A model generated the notes under the pieces. That model had not been told where the DNA came from. It made no database searches and saw nothing but the letters and a program-made list of their open reading frames with translations. A program made the translations under genes and the position numbers. This document shows, piece by piece, positions 24,336 to 34,549 of a DNA stretch of 64,000 nucleotides; position 1 is the stretch's first letter; each line of letters begins with the position of its first letter. This DNA is from Aurifilum marmelostoma (Eukaryota > Ascomycota > Sordariomycetes > Diaporthales > Cryphonectriaceae): contig JAMXSV010000028.1 of NCBI GenBank assembly GCA_027559495.1, positions 2,480,001-2,544,000 on the forward strand, given 5' to 3'.

Positions 24336-27300
24336 TCACGCAACAGCCTCCCACGCACCTGTGACCTCGACAATCACATTGGCAATGGTCCCAGCCAGCC
24401 ACAGTGCGATCAACGCCAGGCCGATCTTCCTTGTCATCATCCAGTTGTTGCTGGGCACGATGATGAGCAGCGTCAGGAGCGTGACCAGCACCGTTATGGC
24501 AGAAATGAACAGCGTGCCCGTAATGTCGATGTGATAATGGCCGTAGTGGATGGGCTCGTTCGGGTTCTGCTCGTGTCTGTGGTTGGCCTTCTTGATAGTC
24601 ATGTAGGTTCCACCTAGGCCGATTCCGAGAAGGATGTTCAGCATCGGACCGCCAAAGCAAGCAGACCTGAATGGACACCATTAGCACGTTGAGAACAAAT
24701 TCGGTCAAGAGCGGATGTGTAGGTGGGGGGGGGGGGGGAGAAATTAGACATACAAGGCCATGACAGGGTAGCCAAGTCGCGCGACCGTGATATCAGCCAC
24801 CAGGTCGCCAACGGAATTGCCAACCGCAAACACCGTCAGACCAAGAATCGCCTCAGACATACCAAGGATGACACCGACAGCCTTGAGGACCCCGACGACT
24901 TCTTCTGCAATTGTTGAGATCCAGGCAACACTGATAATGAAGCCGAGAAAGCAAAATAGGAAGTGGTACTTTGGCTTCTTGTCGTCAGACGTGGTGAGCA
25001 GGAGGATGGCGAGCAGGACAAGAGAGCCGACAAGGCAGCACAGCACCATCCTGACCAGGACCTTGACGGGTTGATCTATATACTTGGACCACACAATGAA
25101 AGCCGTGAAAAGGGGGCCGGTGAAGATTTGCACCACCACGAGCCATCTCTTCCACGAGCCAGGCTCATCCTCTGTCGTCGTCGGTTCAGAGCCGAGCCCC
25201 GCCTCTGATAATGGCTGCGCGACGTAGTTCCCTGGTATAGTAGTGGCCTGATCAGGGAACGGAAATCTCTCGCCAGACAACGGCTCAGGAGTAGTCGCAG
25301 CGCTCAGCCTATGACGCGAAGCGCTCGATGACCTAGAGTGCGCACGTCTTCGATATTCTTGCCACTCGGTCTCCGGGACCAAGCCGGCCTGGCTCTCGCT
25401 GGCAATCGCAGCAGCACGAATGCCCAAGGGACTCTCTGCGCGATCCGGTGGATGACCATCCTCGCCCTCGGACTCGTCGTCGTCAGGGGTGTCGGTCTCA
25501 ACAACAGGCAGGGTGACGACGAGTAGAAAGACGCTCGGCAGTGAGAAGATGCTGAAGACTTTGTCCCAGATGTTCTTCTCCTTCCAGCCCTGTAAGGTTG
25601 GCAGAAGTGTCTGCCACAGGACATGTGGCGGGGGTAAAGTATTGTACGGCCACCAGCCGATAGGCCTAGGAGCGTCAGGTGGATCGAGTCCTGGTATGTA
25701 GTTGTATTCCTGAGCCCTCGGCGATGGCAATAATGGTTGTGACTGCCCAGGCGAGAACGGTCCATCTCCAGTTGGTGATTCTTGCAGGCCGGGAAAAGGA
25801 GATAGAGAGGGCGAGGAGGCTTGACTGGATCGTACCACAGGGCTTGGTATCTGGAGCGAGAGAGCAGGCGTAGAGCTTTGTGTTGGCTCCGCGACAAGCT
25901 CAGGAGACAGAATGGAGCGCGGATAGGTGTCTGGCGGGGCAAGATGGCCGTCCTTGGTGGTGGAGGTGACGGAGACCGTTCTCTCTCGGTTCCCAATCGA
26001 TCGCTGAGCCACCGACATAGGGCGATCGCCTTGGCGAGGCATCGCTTCCGACGGTCTCCCATCCCGGGGTCCTTCTCTTGACTGCTGGGTCGAAGGCAGC
26101 GCAGGGCTATGAGTGAGATGGCGAGGAGCATCGCCCAGAGATAAGGCCCTATCCCTGGACACAGCCTCCGGGTCCGGCTGGCTCGGAGCCGCCGGATCAT
26201 CTCTGTAGGGCTCCATACCTTGGCCCAGATCTGTGCTCGACCGGGCCAGAACCCGCCCCATGTTGTGCTCGGAGAAGCCTCGTTGCAACGGGGCCATGCG
26301 CATGTTTCGCGATCTCGCCAGCGAGGATATGACGGACCTGAACTCGAGAGCTCCAACCAGGCTTGGCCGGATCGGGGCCACGGTGCTGTGGGTTCTCCTC
26401 CCGCGAGGGCGGTTGACACGCATGCTGCTCGTCATCTCTGAAGCCACCTGCCACTTTTTATCCTCGTCGTCATCGTCCGGGGGCGATCCGTCAATGTGAA
26501 TGGTAGGACCAGACTCCAGAGCGCTGATGTCAGGTATGCCTTCGGATCGCCTGCTCTGGCCCACTGTGCCGTCCTCCTCGTCGTCTTCATCCGCATCATC
26601 GTGGTAGGGCTCGATGTCATCACCCACATGGGTCGAAGCCACCGAGTAATGACTGCGGGATGCTGCTTGCTTGGAACGCTTCCTCCGTCTCCTTGCCGAG
26701 AACCAGTGCCACAAGACGACGAAGCAGACGTAAAAGACATAAAAGCCAATCATCAAACCACATTCCCACAGATGCATCTTCCCATCCACCAAGAAGATCA
26801 TGGTGAAGCTCACGGCCACGATGAAAAAGACAATGTCCCTCACGAAGGTCTTTCTGCTGACCTTGAACTCGCGAACGAGGGCCATGGAGCCAGCCACAAC
26901 GGCGGTTATGAAGCCGGCTGCCCCTATCAGCTCGCCGATGGCCATGCCCCCGCTGTTGGAGCCCATGGCCGCAAAGGTGCTGAAGACGTCTGGAGACCCA
27001 TTTCCCAGGGCGAGGAAGGTGACCCCGGCCAGGCTCTCGGGCATCCCAAGAACACTAGCGATAGTGCTCAGATTGACACTGAAGAAATCGCTGGCGGCGA
27101 TTCCAATAGTGGAGAACAACAGGCCCAGCCAGAGGGCCAGCAGCGTAAAGGCGATCGGTTTTACCTGGGGGAGGACGCAGTAATAGAAGCCGAGATACGA
27201 CAGCAGCCCTGGCTCGTCGCCAGCACAATATTCCCGCACAAAGGCACATTGATCCTGGGCATGGTGGACATCTTCACAGACGACATCGGCAGCTCGAGTG

Positions 27301-27446
27301 ACCAGTATGTCGCGTTGTGCCGGTCTTGACGGTAGCTGAGGCCTCCTCAGAAAGAGGGCATAGGTGGCCAAGAGGGTCATGAGAAAGACCGTCGCGTAGA
27401 GAGGTCTTGAGCTGAAGCGTGGCCGTCCATTCCTGATTCTAGCCAT
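24336..27446 (-). CDS. NCLX-like cation/Ca2+ exchanger (CCX branch), 1007 aa
   Basis: This is a predicted membrane antiporter of the Na+/Ca2+ exchanger superfamily. Exon 1 is 24754-27446 and exon 2 is 24336-24666; the 87-bp intron (GTATGT...TTCAG) carries a long homopolymer. A hydrophobic N-terminal segment (residues about 17-33) is followed by a Cys-containing luminal region (VCEDV, CAFVREYCAG, FYYC) like that of NCLX/SLC8B1. Alpha-repeat 1 is GVTFLALGNGSPDVFSTFAA (141-160); alpha-repeat 2 is LTVFAVGNSVGDLVAD near residues 871-886. A hydrophilic loop of about 350 residues, rich in Ser, Pro and acidic residues, separates the two halves, with short acidic clusters (DDDDED; a DADEDDEEDG region) that might bind Ca2+. 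The C-terminal half adds helices through exon 2. Animal NCLX is mitochondrial; fungal relatives are reported in various endomembranes, so location is open. It is divergent from BRN1. Confidence 0.85.
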
Positions 27447-28433
27447 GCTGGTGGTGAAATCCGATGCTCCAAGAACATGATGATCTTATCGCCAGTAGCC
27501 CGGGAGGGGGAGGGGGTCTATCGAATGGAGAAGCACGGACAGGACACCGTGAGTTTTCTTCCCCCCCCTTCTTTTTCTTCTTTAAGTTGTGTTTGACAAA
27601 CGAGCGATGCTGCGGCGACCGGTGCCACCTCTGGTGGATGCAGCGGAAGCAGTCACTCGACGCTGCTGAGGCAGGCGGAGAGAGAGACGAGGGAGTGGAA
27701 TATAGGAAGAGGATATCGATGGTCTCGACAACGGGCGTCGAGAGAGATGAGAGTGATAGATGATGTGTCAAGAGAAAGAAGGAAAAAACAAGGTTATAAC
27801 GGGGATGCCAAGGATTGATGTCGCCTCAGGATAATCGAGGACGATGGATCAGGCCTAGATTGAGAGGTATGTACAAAACCAGCCGCCCTCAGCGATGATT
27901 ATCTAGTATATTAAACCATTGGCACTCATGACCCGACGTTCGTTTGTGAGACCCCGGATGCTCACTGCGTGCTGTCAAGTCATTGTTTGGCATCTGCAGC
28001 TTATCGTCTAATAGTGACGTTAAGAGGCAACCCAGCCCGTTTCTAAGGCCTCGTCATCCCATTTCATCACCCGAGGACCCTGTCAGGAAGGAGATTCTGG
28101 TGGGGGGAGGGTTCCCTGGCATGCCTGTCAGTGCCTAGACCGCTAACTGTTGGGCAGTGGGCAGCACCCGGCGGAGGGGTTGAGTGGCCCGTGCATCGAA
28201 ACTTGCAGGCCTGCAGGGCTCAAGCACCAATCAGCTCCGATCACGATTACTGACTAAGCCGTCTGCCAGCGGACGCGTTTCTAGGACAACAACCACTCAG
28301 ATCTCGAGCCTGGGGTGTTGATGCTTGTGTCTGAGGTTGGGCTGCATGTGTCGACGGGTTGATTCAATCTGCGACCCACCAGAGCCATAGCTCCTCTTCT
28401 GCATCAACCACCACCACCACGACCTCTGCGATC
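27447..28433. promoter_or_regulatory. Divergent promoter region exchanger / BRN1
   Basis: 987 bp separate the two opposed start codons. The exchanger side is pyrimidine-rich on its sense strand; the BRN1 side has a short ACC repeat (about 28408-28420) just before the ATG. No gene seen between. Confidence 0.5.
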
Positions 28434-31295
28434 ATGCCTCGCGTCGCTCAGATTCCGCGCGCGAACAGCAACGCACCAAGTCGCTCTGGGAGCAGAGTGA
28501 CCTCTGGTTCCATGACCAACTCGCCCTTCAAATCCCCAGTCAAGTAAGTACTTTTGTGTAAACACGACTGATTTCGAGAGGAGCCCAGCCCGATGAATCT
28601 TCTCGCGTCTGCCGCCTTCCAATACTCACCGCTGTCGCCTAGGATCCCCCTCAACGACGATGCCGAGGAGAAAGCAAGAAGATTACATTCGCGTCAGGCT
28701 CTTCAGGAGGCCCATGTCAACAAGCTCAAGGCCGCCGCCTCCACGCCCCTGCGCAAGGGCAGTGTCAACCTGAACGACCTCGAGAATGATTCGCCCGCCT
28801 CCCCTCCTCAGCGACAAAAGACGCCGCGTCCTCGCGCAAGGACGCTTGTCGGTGACGATGAAGATGTCGTGGTTTCCGGCACCGCGGTCACGCCTATGAA
28901 GCGCGTCCCGATTTTGGCCAACTTCGAGGAGTGGATGAAGATGGCTACGGACAACAAGATCAACGCGACCAACTCGTGGAATTTTGCCCTGATCGACTAC
29001 TTTCACGACATGTCATTGCTGAAGGAGGGTGATGGTGTCAATTTTCAGAAGGCCAGCTGCACGTTGGATGGCTGCGTGAAGATCTACACCAGCAGGGTCG
29101 ATAGTGTTGCTACCGAGACCGGTAAGCTGCTGAGCGGCTTGGCTGATAGCAGGGACAGCAAGAAGAAGAGAGGCGACGGCGAAGACGGCGAGGGCGAGGA
29201 TAGCGAGGAAGAGGTCGATGAGGACGGCAATGTCCGGAAGAAGCCCAAGCGCAAGGCAAGCTCAACATACGCCTCCAGGCCGACGCAGTCACGAGACAAA
29301 GCTGACCGCTCATCTATCATGACAGGCACAGCGATCATCCGAGGCCACCCTGGCGCCGTCATTCGCATCAATACAGCTGAAGAAGTTCGAACTGGAATTC
29401 GCCGTGGATCCTCTCTTTAAGAAGGCATCAGCAGACTTCGACGAGGGCGGTGCCAAAGGCCTCTTGCTCAACCACTTGATGATCGACTCAAAGGGAAGGA
29501 TTGTCTTCGACAGTAGCGATGACTCTGTAGACCCCTCCGAGACCAAGAAGAAGCGCAAGCGAGGCGATGACGAAGAAGGGGATGTGGACGAAGACGACCA
29601 GTCCGATGCTGAGAGCGAGACCTCGACTGTCCAGGGCCCGCAAGGGCTCGAGGAGGAGGAGGACTTGGAAATCGACCTTGCCACACTGGGTGCCCGATTT
29701 TTCCCTGATCCGTCTCGACTGGATGCTCTGGACGTTTGTCCTTCGCTCAAGACTTTCGACCTCGGCGACCCCTCTGGGTCTCTGGACATTCCCTTCCTAC
29801 GAGCACCCGAGGATTGGCGGCAGGAGCAGGAGAAGGAGGCTGCAGAGCGTGGTCTTGGCGACAAATCGGGCATGGAGGTCGACGACGATAATCTTCTAGG
29901 CTTTGACGACGGTGAAGGCCTCGGTGACTTCTCCATAGGAGGTGACGTCGCCTTTGGTGAAGGTGGTGAGGCTTGGGCCAAGGAAGCAGCACTGGAGCCC
30001 CAGATGCGTGTCTTCGATGCCGGTTTGGGAGAGGACGGTGGTGAAGGCGAGGGTGACGACATAATGGACACTTCCGGGAACGACGACTTCAACGTCTCCA
30101 TGATGCATGCGCAGAAACCGGATAGGATGCATGAGGACGTCTTGGCATACTTTGACCAGGCATTGCAAAAGAACTGGAGCAATGCCGAGCACTGGCGGAT
30201 AAAGAAGATCAAGGACATCAACAAGCCAGCACAGACCAAGCAGCGCAAAGAGAAGGAGCCATTTGAGATCGACTTCGCATCTCCTATGACTACTGCTCTG
30301 GGCGAGGTTCTCTACACCCAGGCGAGCTCCAACAACGCCATCTCACTGTCCAAGAAGGACTGGAAATCCAAGACCCGGAACCTGCTGCCCGACGACAAGC
30401 ACTTCAACTCAAAACAATTATTGAGCCTCTTCCTCAAGCCCAGGGCCCGCATGAGCCGCCGGAGGGGACTAGCCAAGCGCGGGGTCTTTGGCAACGCAGA
30501 TGCTCGCCAGAATGTGCCAGAGGGAGAGATGAACGAGGCATTCTGGGCCGCCCAGAAGGCGCCTATGCAGAGCATCGAGGGCAACGACGATGACGCCGCC
30601 CTCCCCCAAGGCGACTACGATGCCAACTTCTTTCAGGACGACGGCTTGCCCTTTGCTGGTGATCTGGACGACGACGATGACGAGTTCGCCGACGCTCGTG
30701 ATCACTTCTCCCCAGGTGCGGACGCAGGAGCCATGGAGACAATTGGTGCTACGGGCGCCTTCAATGGTCTCACGGTTACCAACCCTGCAGACCTGGCGTT
30801 CGGCACCATGCTGGTCACCCAGAACAGGCGGGTGCGGCCCGAATATGTCAATTACGCACGCGTGGCCAAGAAGGTAGATATCAGGAAGCTCAAGGAGTCT
30901 ATATGGCAAGGCATGGACATGGAAAAGCTCGATTCGGTAAGTGTGAAGCCCTTCTCCCCCCCCCCCTCTCCCCCAAACAAAACGAGTGTGCGGAACAACA
31001 GAGTCCTAATGTATTCACGCAGGTTCCACCCCCACCATCTGTGCCGGAGGCCAGCAACGACGAGCACCCCACTCCCACCGAGAACGACCCTACGCTCAAG
31101 TTTACCAATATTGTGAACGACCTGCAAAAGGTCTACCCCAAACCCGTCATGGACGACATCTCGACCAGCTTCTGCTTCATATGTGTGTTGCACTTGGCCA
31201 ACGAGAAGGGTCTGCTCATCGAGAATACAGAGCAGCTCACGGACTTGACCATCCGCAAGGACTGGACAGCCGAGATCACTGAAGGAGACGCATAA
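28434..31295 (+). CDS. BRN1: Condensin subunit 2 (CAP-H / Brn1 / Barren kleisin), 868 aa
   Basis: This is the kleisin of the condensin complex, which bridges the Smc2-Smc4 heads for mitotic chromosome compaction. Four exons are 28434-28543, 28643-29255, 29326-30936 and 31023-31295. Introns 1 and 3 are GTAAGT...AG; intron 2 (29256-29325, 70 bp) appears to start with GC (AAG|GCAAGC), with a GCTGAC branch site and a GACAG acceptor. Conserved Barren segments are IPLNDDAEEKARRLHSRQ, WNFALIDYFHDM, LDGCVKIYTSRVDSVATETG, then across the GC-AG junction LAPSFASIQLKKFELEFAVD, and PLFKKASADFDEGGAKGLLL. In the C-terminal part are PFEIDFASPM, a KLKESIWQGMD segment and the Smc-binding winged-helix region TFTNI-like (LKFTNIVNDLQKVYP). 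The gene looks intact and of normal length. Confidence 0.95.
29256..29325 (+). other. Non-canonical GC-AG intron in BRN1
   Basis: Removing these 70 bp restores the conserved run ...KRKAQRSSEATLAPSF. The donor is AAG|GCAAGC, matching the strong consensus around GC donors. A GCTGAC branch site lies about 22 nt before the GACAG acceptor. The only nearby GT (29232) gives a poor donor and a shorter exon. Confidence 0.8.
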
Positions 31296-32681
31296 TTTTT
31301 GTCTTGTGGTTTGCTGCATATGCGACAGGGGGGGGGGGGGAGAGAGCATTGTGGCAAGAATACAAACGACGTGGTGACGGTGAGTTCATGATGCACGCGA
31401 GAATGAAATAAATATAGCAGAGAGGGGCGTGGGTCGGCATTTTTCGCATGGAGAGATGGTTCCTGTACATGTCTCATGGCCCGAAGGCCTGGTTTCCTGC
31501 TTTTTGTTGCTATGTCTAGCTTTGGGTACGGGTCAGGGAGTTCATACGGGTTCAATGAGCAGTGCCATCCATCTTTGAGCATGAATTCTACGCCTGTCTT
31601 CAAGACCTTTACAGTCGCTTGGTCGGTCGTTTGTTCCTTTCAAGGTGACTCCCTCAAGACTATAAGCCGTGATACTTAATACCACATAGGATTGTCTGGC
31701 ACATGTCCGATGCTGCACTAGAACAATGCGACTTCACGATGCAGTGTGTGATTTCATCTAAAGGGACGTTGGTCGCTCAGTGTCATTCCCCCAATGTGGC
31801 GCCGGCGCGCTGGACGACAACCTCCCCTTCCCCCTCCCATAGCCCTCGGGAGCCCAGCTTTGTTGTGTGTCTGCAGCACTTCTGAACAGCGGTCTAAACC
31901 CCTGTGTCCTCTATCTCGAACATACTGCGGATCTAATGCCGTGCCACGCCAATTAGTGCCGAGGCGTGTACTACACAAGTACAGGAAAGTATTCAATCAC
32001 CCCTCCCCCCCCTTCCACATCTACCAGGTACTGTGTTCTAAGCTTTGCATGGCCATGTCGCATTCTGGGCGGCTCCGAGTCCCCCCTGCCTAGTCGGAGG
32101 AGGAAGAAGGGGGGGGGGCGGCCTGACCCCATCTCTGTGCAGTTCCCAGGGATACGGCACGTACTCAGGGTACACTGACACGCGAGGGATCGAGATTGAT
32201 GGGGCCTCTTGGAGGGAGGGAGGCACCGTGGCACGGAGGGAACCTAGAAAAATAAAATAAATGTCTTTGACTTCTAATCGATCCAGAAAAAGGGCTGACG
32301 TGGGCCCTGTCTCCAGGGTCGCGTCACACAGCGGCCATCGCTCTGTGGATAGATTGACATCACTTTCTTAAACGGCGTAAGCACAACGAATTTGTGCTGT
32401 GTATAGAGAATACATAAATGTAGCACAGTATGTAGCCTGGTAGCGTACGTATGTAATGGTAAAGGCAGGGCAGTGCGGGGATCAAGCACTCATCGAGCTT
32501 AGATCGAGATGGCCCGCGGCCGACATGGGGCGTTTTTGAGTAAGTGAGTGTGCAATAATAGTATGCAGACGCAGATTCGCGACTTTGAGGCCTTTCAGGA
32601 AGGTTGGTGGATCTATCTGTAGATTGACGGAAATGATACCTCTCATCCTCGTGATCCACCATTTGGGAGATTTTCGTCCTT
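31296..32681. other. Convergent 3' intergenic region
   Basis: About 1.4 kb between the BRN1 stop and the stop of the small gene. It contains a G13 run (31328-31340) 33 bp after the BRN1 stop, a C run near 32007 and a G run near 32110. Open frames are short and overlap on both strands; none resembles a protein family. Confidence 0.55.
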
Positions 32682-34549
32682 CTACCTGCGAGCCGAGTTC
32701 TGGCCACTTCCAGCTGTGCTGCCAGCCTTATCATGCTCGTCGTCAGAATGTCGTCGCCCATTCCCGTTTGCAATCGCTTGTGTATCGGCTTCCTCGCTCT
32801 CGAACAAGGCCAGTAGCTGATCTAGCTTGCTCTCCAGATTAGTCAAGTTCACCTCGAGCGCAGTGGCAGTTTGTTCACCCCTGGAGAAGTGTCTGTGTTA
32901 GCTGATCGGATAGGCTAGTCTAGACTGTTCGAAATTCTGGCTTTAATCAAAAAATCATGAATGATAAGGTGTCAAAGGGTGATGATGACTTCTAGAGACT
33001 GGATGGGGGGGAGAAGGAGAAAAGAATGTGGCAAAGGAAAGTTAAAAAAAAAAAATAATAATGATGAATGAATGAATAAATAAGTAAAATTAACAGGGTT
33101 CTTAAACACAAAACAGTTGTTTCATTGGGAAAAAGAAAAAAAAAAAGGCAAAAGATAATCGGAATGCTGCCGAGCTATCAGGCCCAAGGTGCCGCACTGC
33201 AGCGCCTCTAGCTGTACTATTGTCTCGGAGAGTGTACACTCGTACCTACAACGAGCTATGCGAACAGCGGCGTGTATGAGACAGCGCCGGACAATTGTCA
33301 GGCGCCTCGGAATGGTCCAGACCATGTCGTGCAGGAAGGATGCTAGAGAACCAGAGTCGGCCTCTGCAACCCCGGACGCGACATTCCACCCGCTTGGGAT
33401 GGTACAGCAGAAACCCCATGGAAAAGTCGATGTATGGCTGGATCGAATTCGCCAAAAATACGATCCAAAGGCGAGCTATCGTGAGCCGCCCGGCCGGGGG
33501 TGGGTGGGTGTGTGTGTGGCTGACGGTCTAGACCACCACCTCGCCCGCCTGGGGGGGGTAGCAGTTCGTCCCGCGCTCGTCCTGCCTGGTCACGAGGCAC
33601 TGACTGGCCTGACGAGTGAGTGGGCTAGACGCATTGCACTCAACCTCTGAAGCATTCCAAACTTTGTTGATCCGGGTATTGCACCCGAGACTTTGGCTCC
33701 ATGGACGAGGATGAGGAGAAGCTCTGGAACGTCGCAGCCCGCCTACAACAAAAGCTGTACTGGACAGCACGGGCGTTGCTGCGTCTGCAGCCTGGCGCGC
33801 CACTTGAGGCGAGGTCGATCGAGGGAGCTGTCGGAGCATTTGGGCCGTTGGCCACCGGGTGTATGTGAAGCTGATTGACCAACCTCACCATTGAGAGCAG
33901 CAGCGGGTTTTGGAAAAAATTGGGCCTCTTGACTTACCGAGCAAGGTCTCTGAAGGCCTAGAACGTTGTGTCAGTACATACTGTGTGCATATGGTTTGCC
34001 GATACCAGTCCAATGCAGGTCTCCCTGGCTTAGTGACACGACCGTTTTCTCTCAGGACAACAAGGGGGGGGGGATGTAACAGGTAGATCGTTCGTTGATC
34101 AGAGGGGTGTTCCGAGGGCACCGGAAATTCCCCCCAAGTCAACCAATATCCATAAAACGGGGGCCAGTGTGGGGAGAGTGAGGCACCGAGGGAGGTGGTT
34201 GTTGGGTTTGAGTAGGAGGATGAGGCGGAGAGGCTACCGTTGCAACCCTCGTCGTGTGGCTAATGAGACCAGCAACGGAGGGACACGACACCAGACGATA
34301 CGACACGCAGCACGACACGTGGATCTGCTCTGAATGGGGAAAAGGCAAAAAAAAGGGGGGGCGGCATGGGGGAGGGAAGAATTTGCTGACCTGTGCAAGC
34401 TCCTGCTCAGTCCTCGGTGCTCTGGGATTCGTTGTCTGTGTCTGAGAGCCGGAGATTTCTTGTGAGCTCCCAGCCTCTCTTTGGGGCTGCGAAGACGGGG
34501 CTGACGATCCACCATCGCCGTTGTCGTGTGGCTGGGCAGATGGAGACAT
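32682..34549 (-). CDS. Small conserved fungal protein of unknown function, 125 aa, with a 20-nt microexon
   Basis: Three exons on the minus strand are 34391-34549 (ATG 34549, 53 codons), 33938-33957 (20 nt) and 32682-32880. They join in frame to give a disordered Ser/Gln-rich N-terminus, then a helical segment (EQELAQAFRDLARGEQTATA, continuing into LEVNLTNLESKLDQLLALF) with heptad-like leucines, and a charged tail ending SARR. Splice sites are good: GTCAGC and GTAAGT donors, TTCTAG and CTCCAG acceptors. The introns, 433 and 1057 bp, are far longer than any other in this window. The helical core reads like a short conserved fungal coiled-coil protein I cannot name. Alternative internal exons in the long intron cannot be excluded. 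Confidence 0.6.
32881..33937 (-). other. Unusually long (1057-bp) intron
   Basis: This interval lies between the 20-nt exon and the last exon of the small gene. It contains A-rich sequence (about 33030-33150) and a GC-richer block (about 33180-33890). No reading frame in it looks like a protein, and I saw no terminal repeats marking an inserted element. Confidence 0.45.

Noticed and set aside
26496..27329. 277-codon frame opposite the exchanger gene
   Set aside because: Antisense shadow of the conserved transmembrane region of the exchanger.
29310..30248. 312-codon frame opposite BRN1
   Set aside because: Ser/Pro-rich shadow of an acidic coding region; no independent support.
32900..32945. 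A-box- and TTCGA-like motifs suggesting a tRNA
   Set aside because: The motifs are too close together for a tRNA and no acceptor stem pairs.
33640..33720. Possible tRNA, from a short CGGGT/ACCCG hairpin
   Set aside because: There is no T-loop consensus and no A-box at the right distance.
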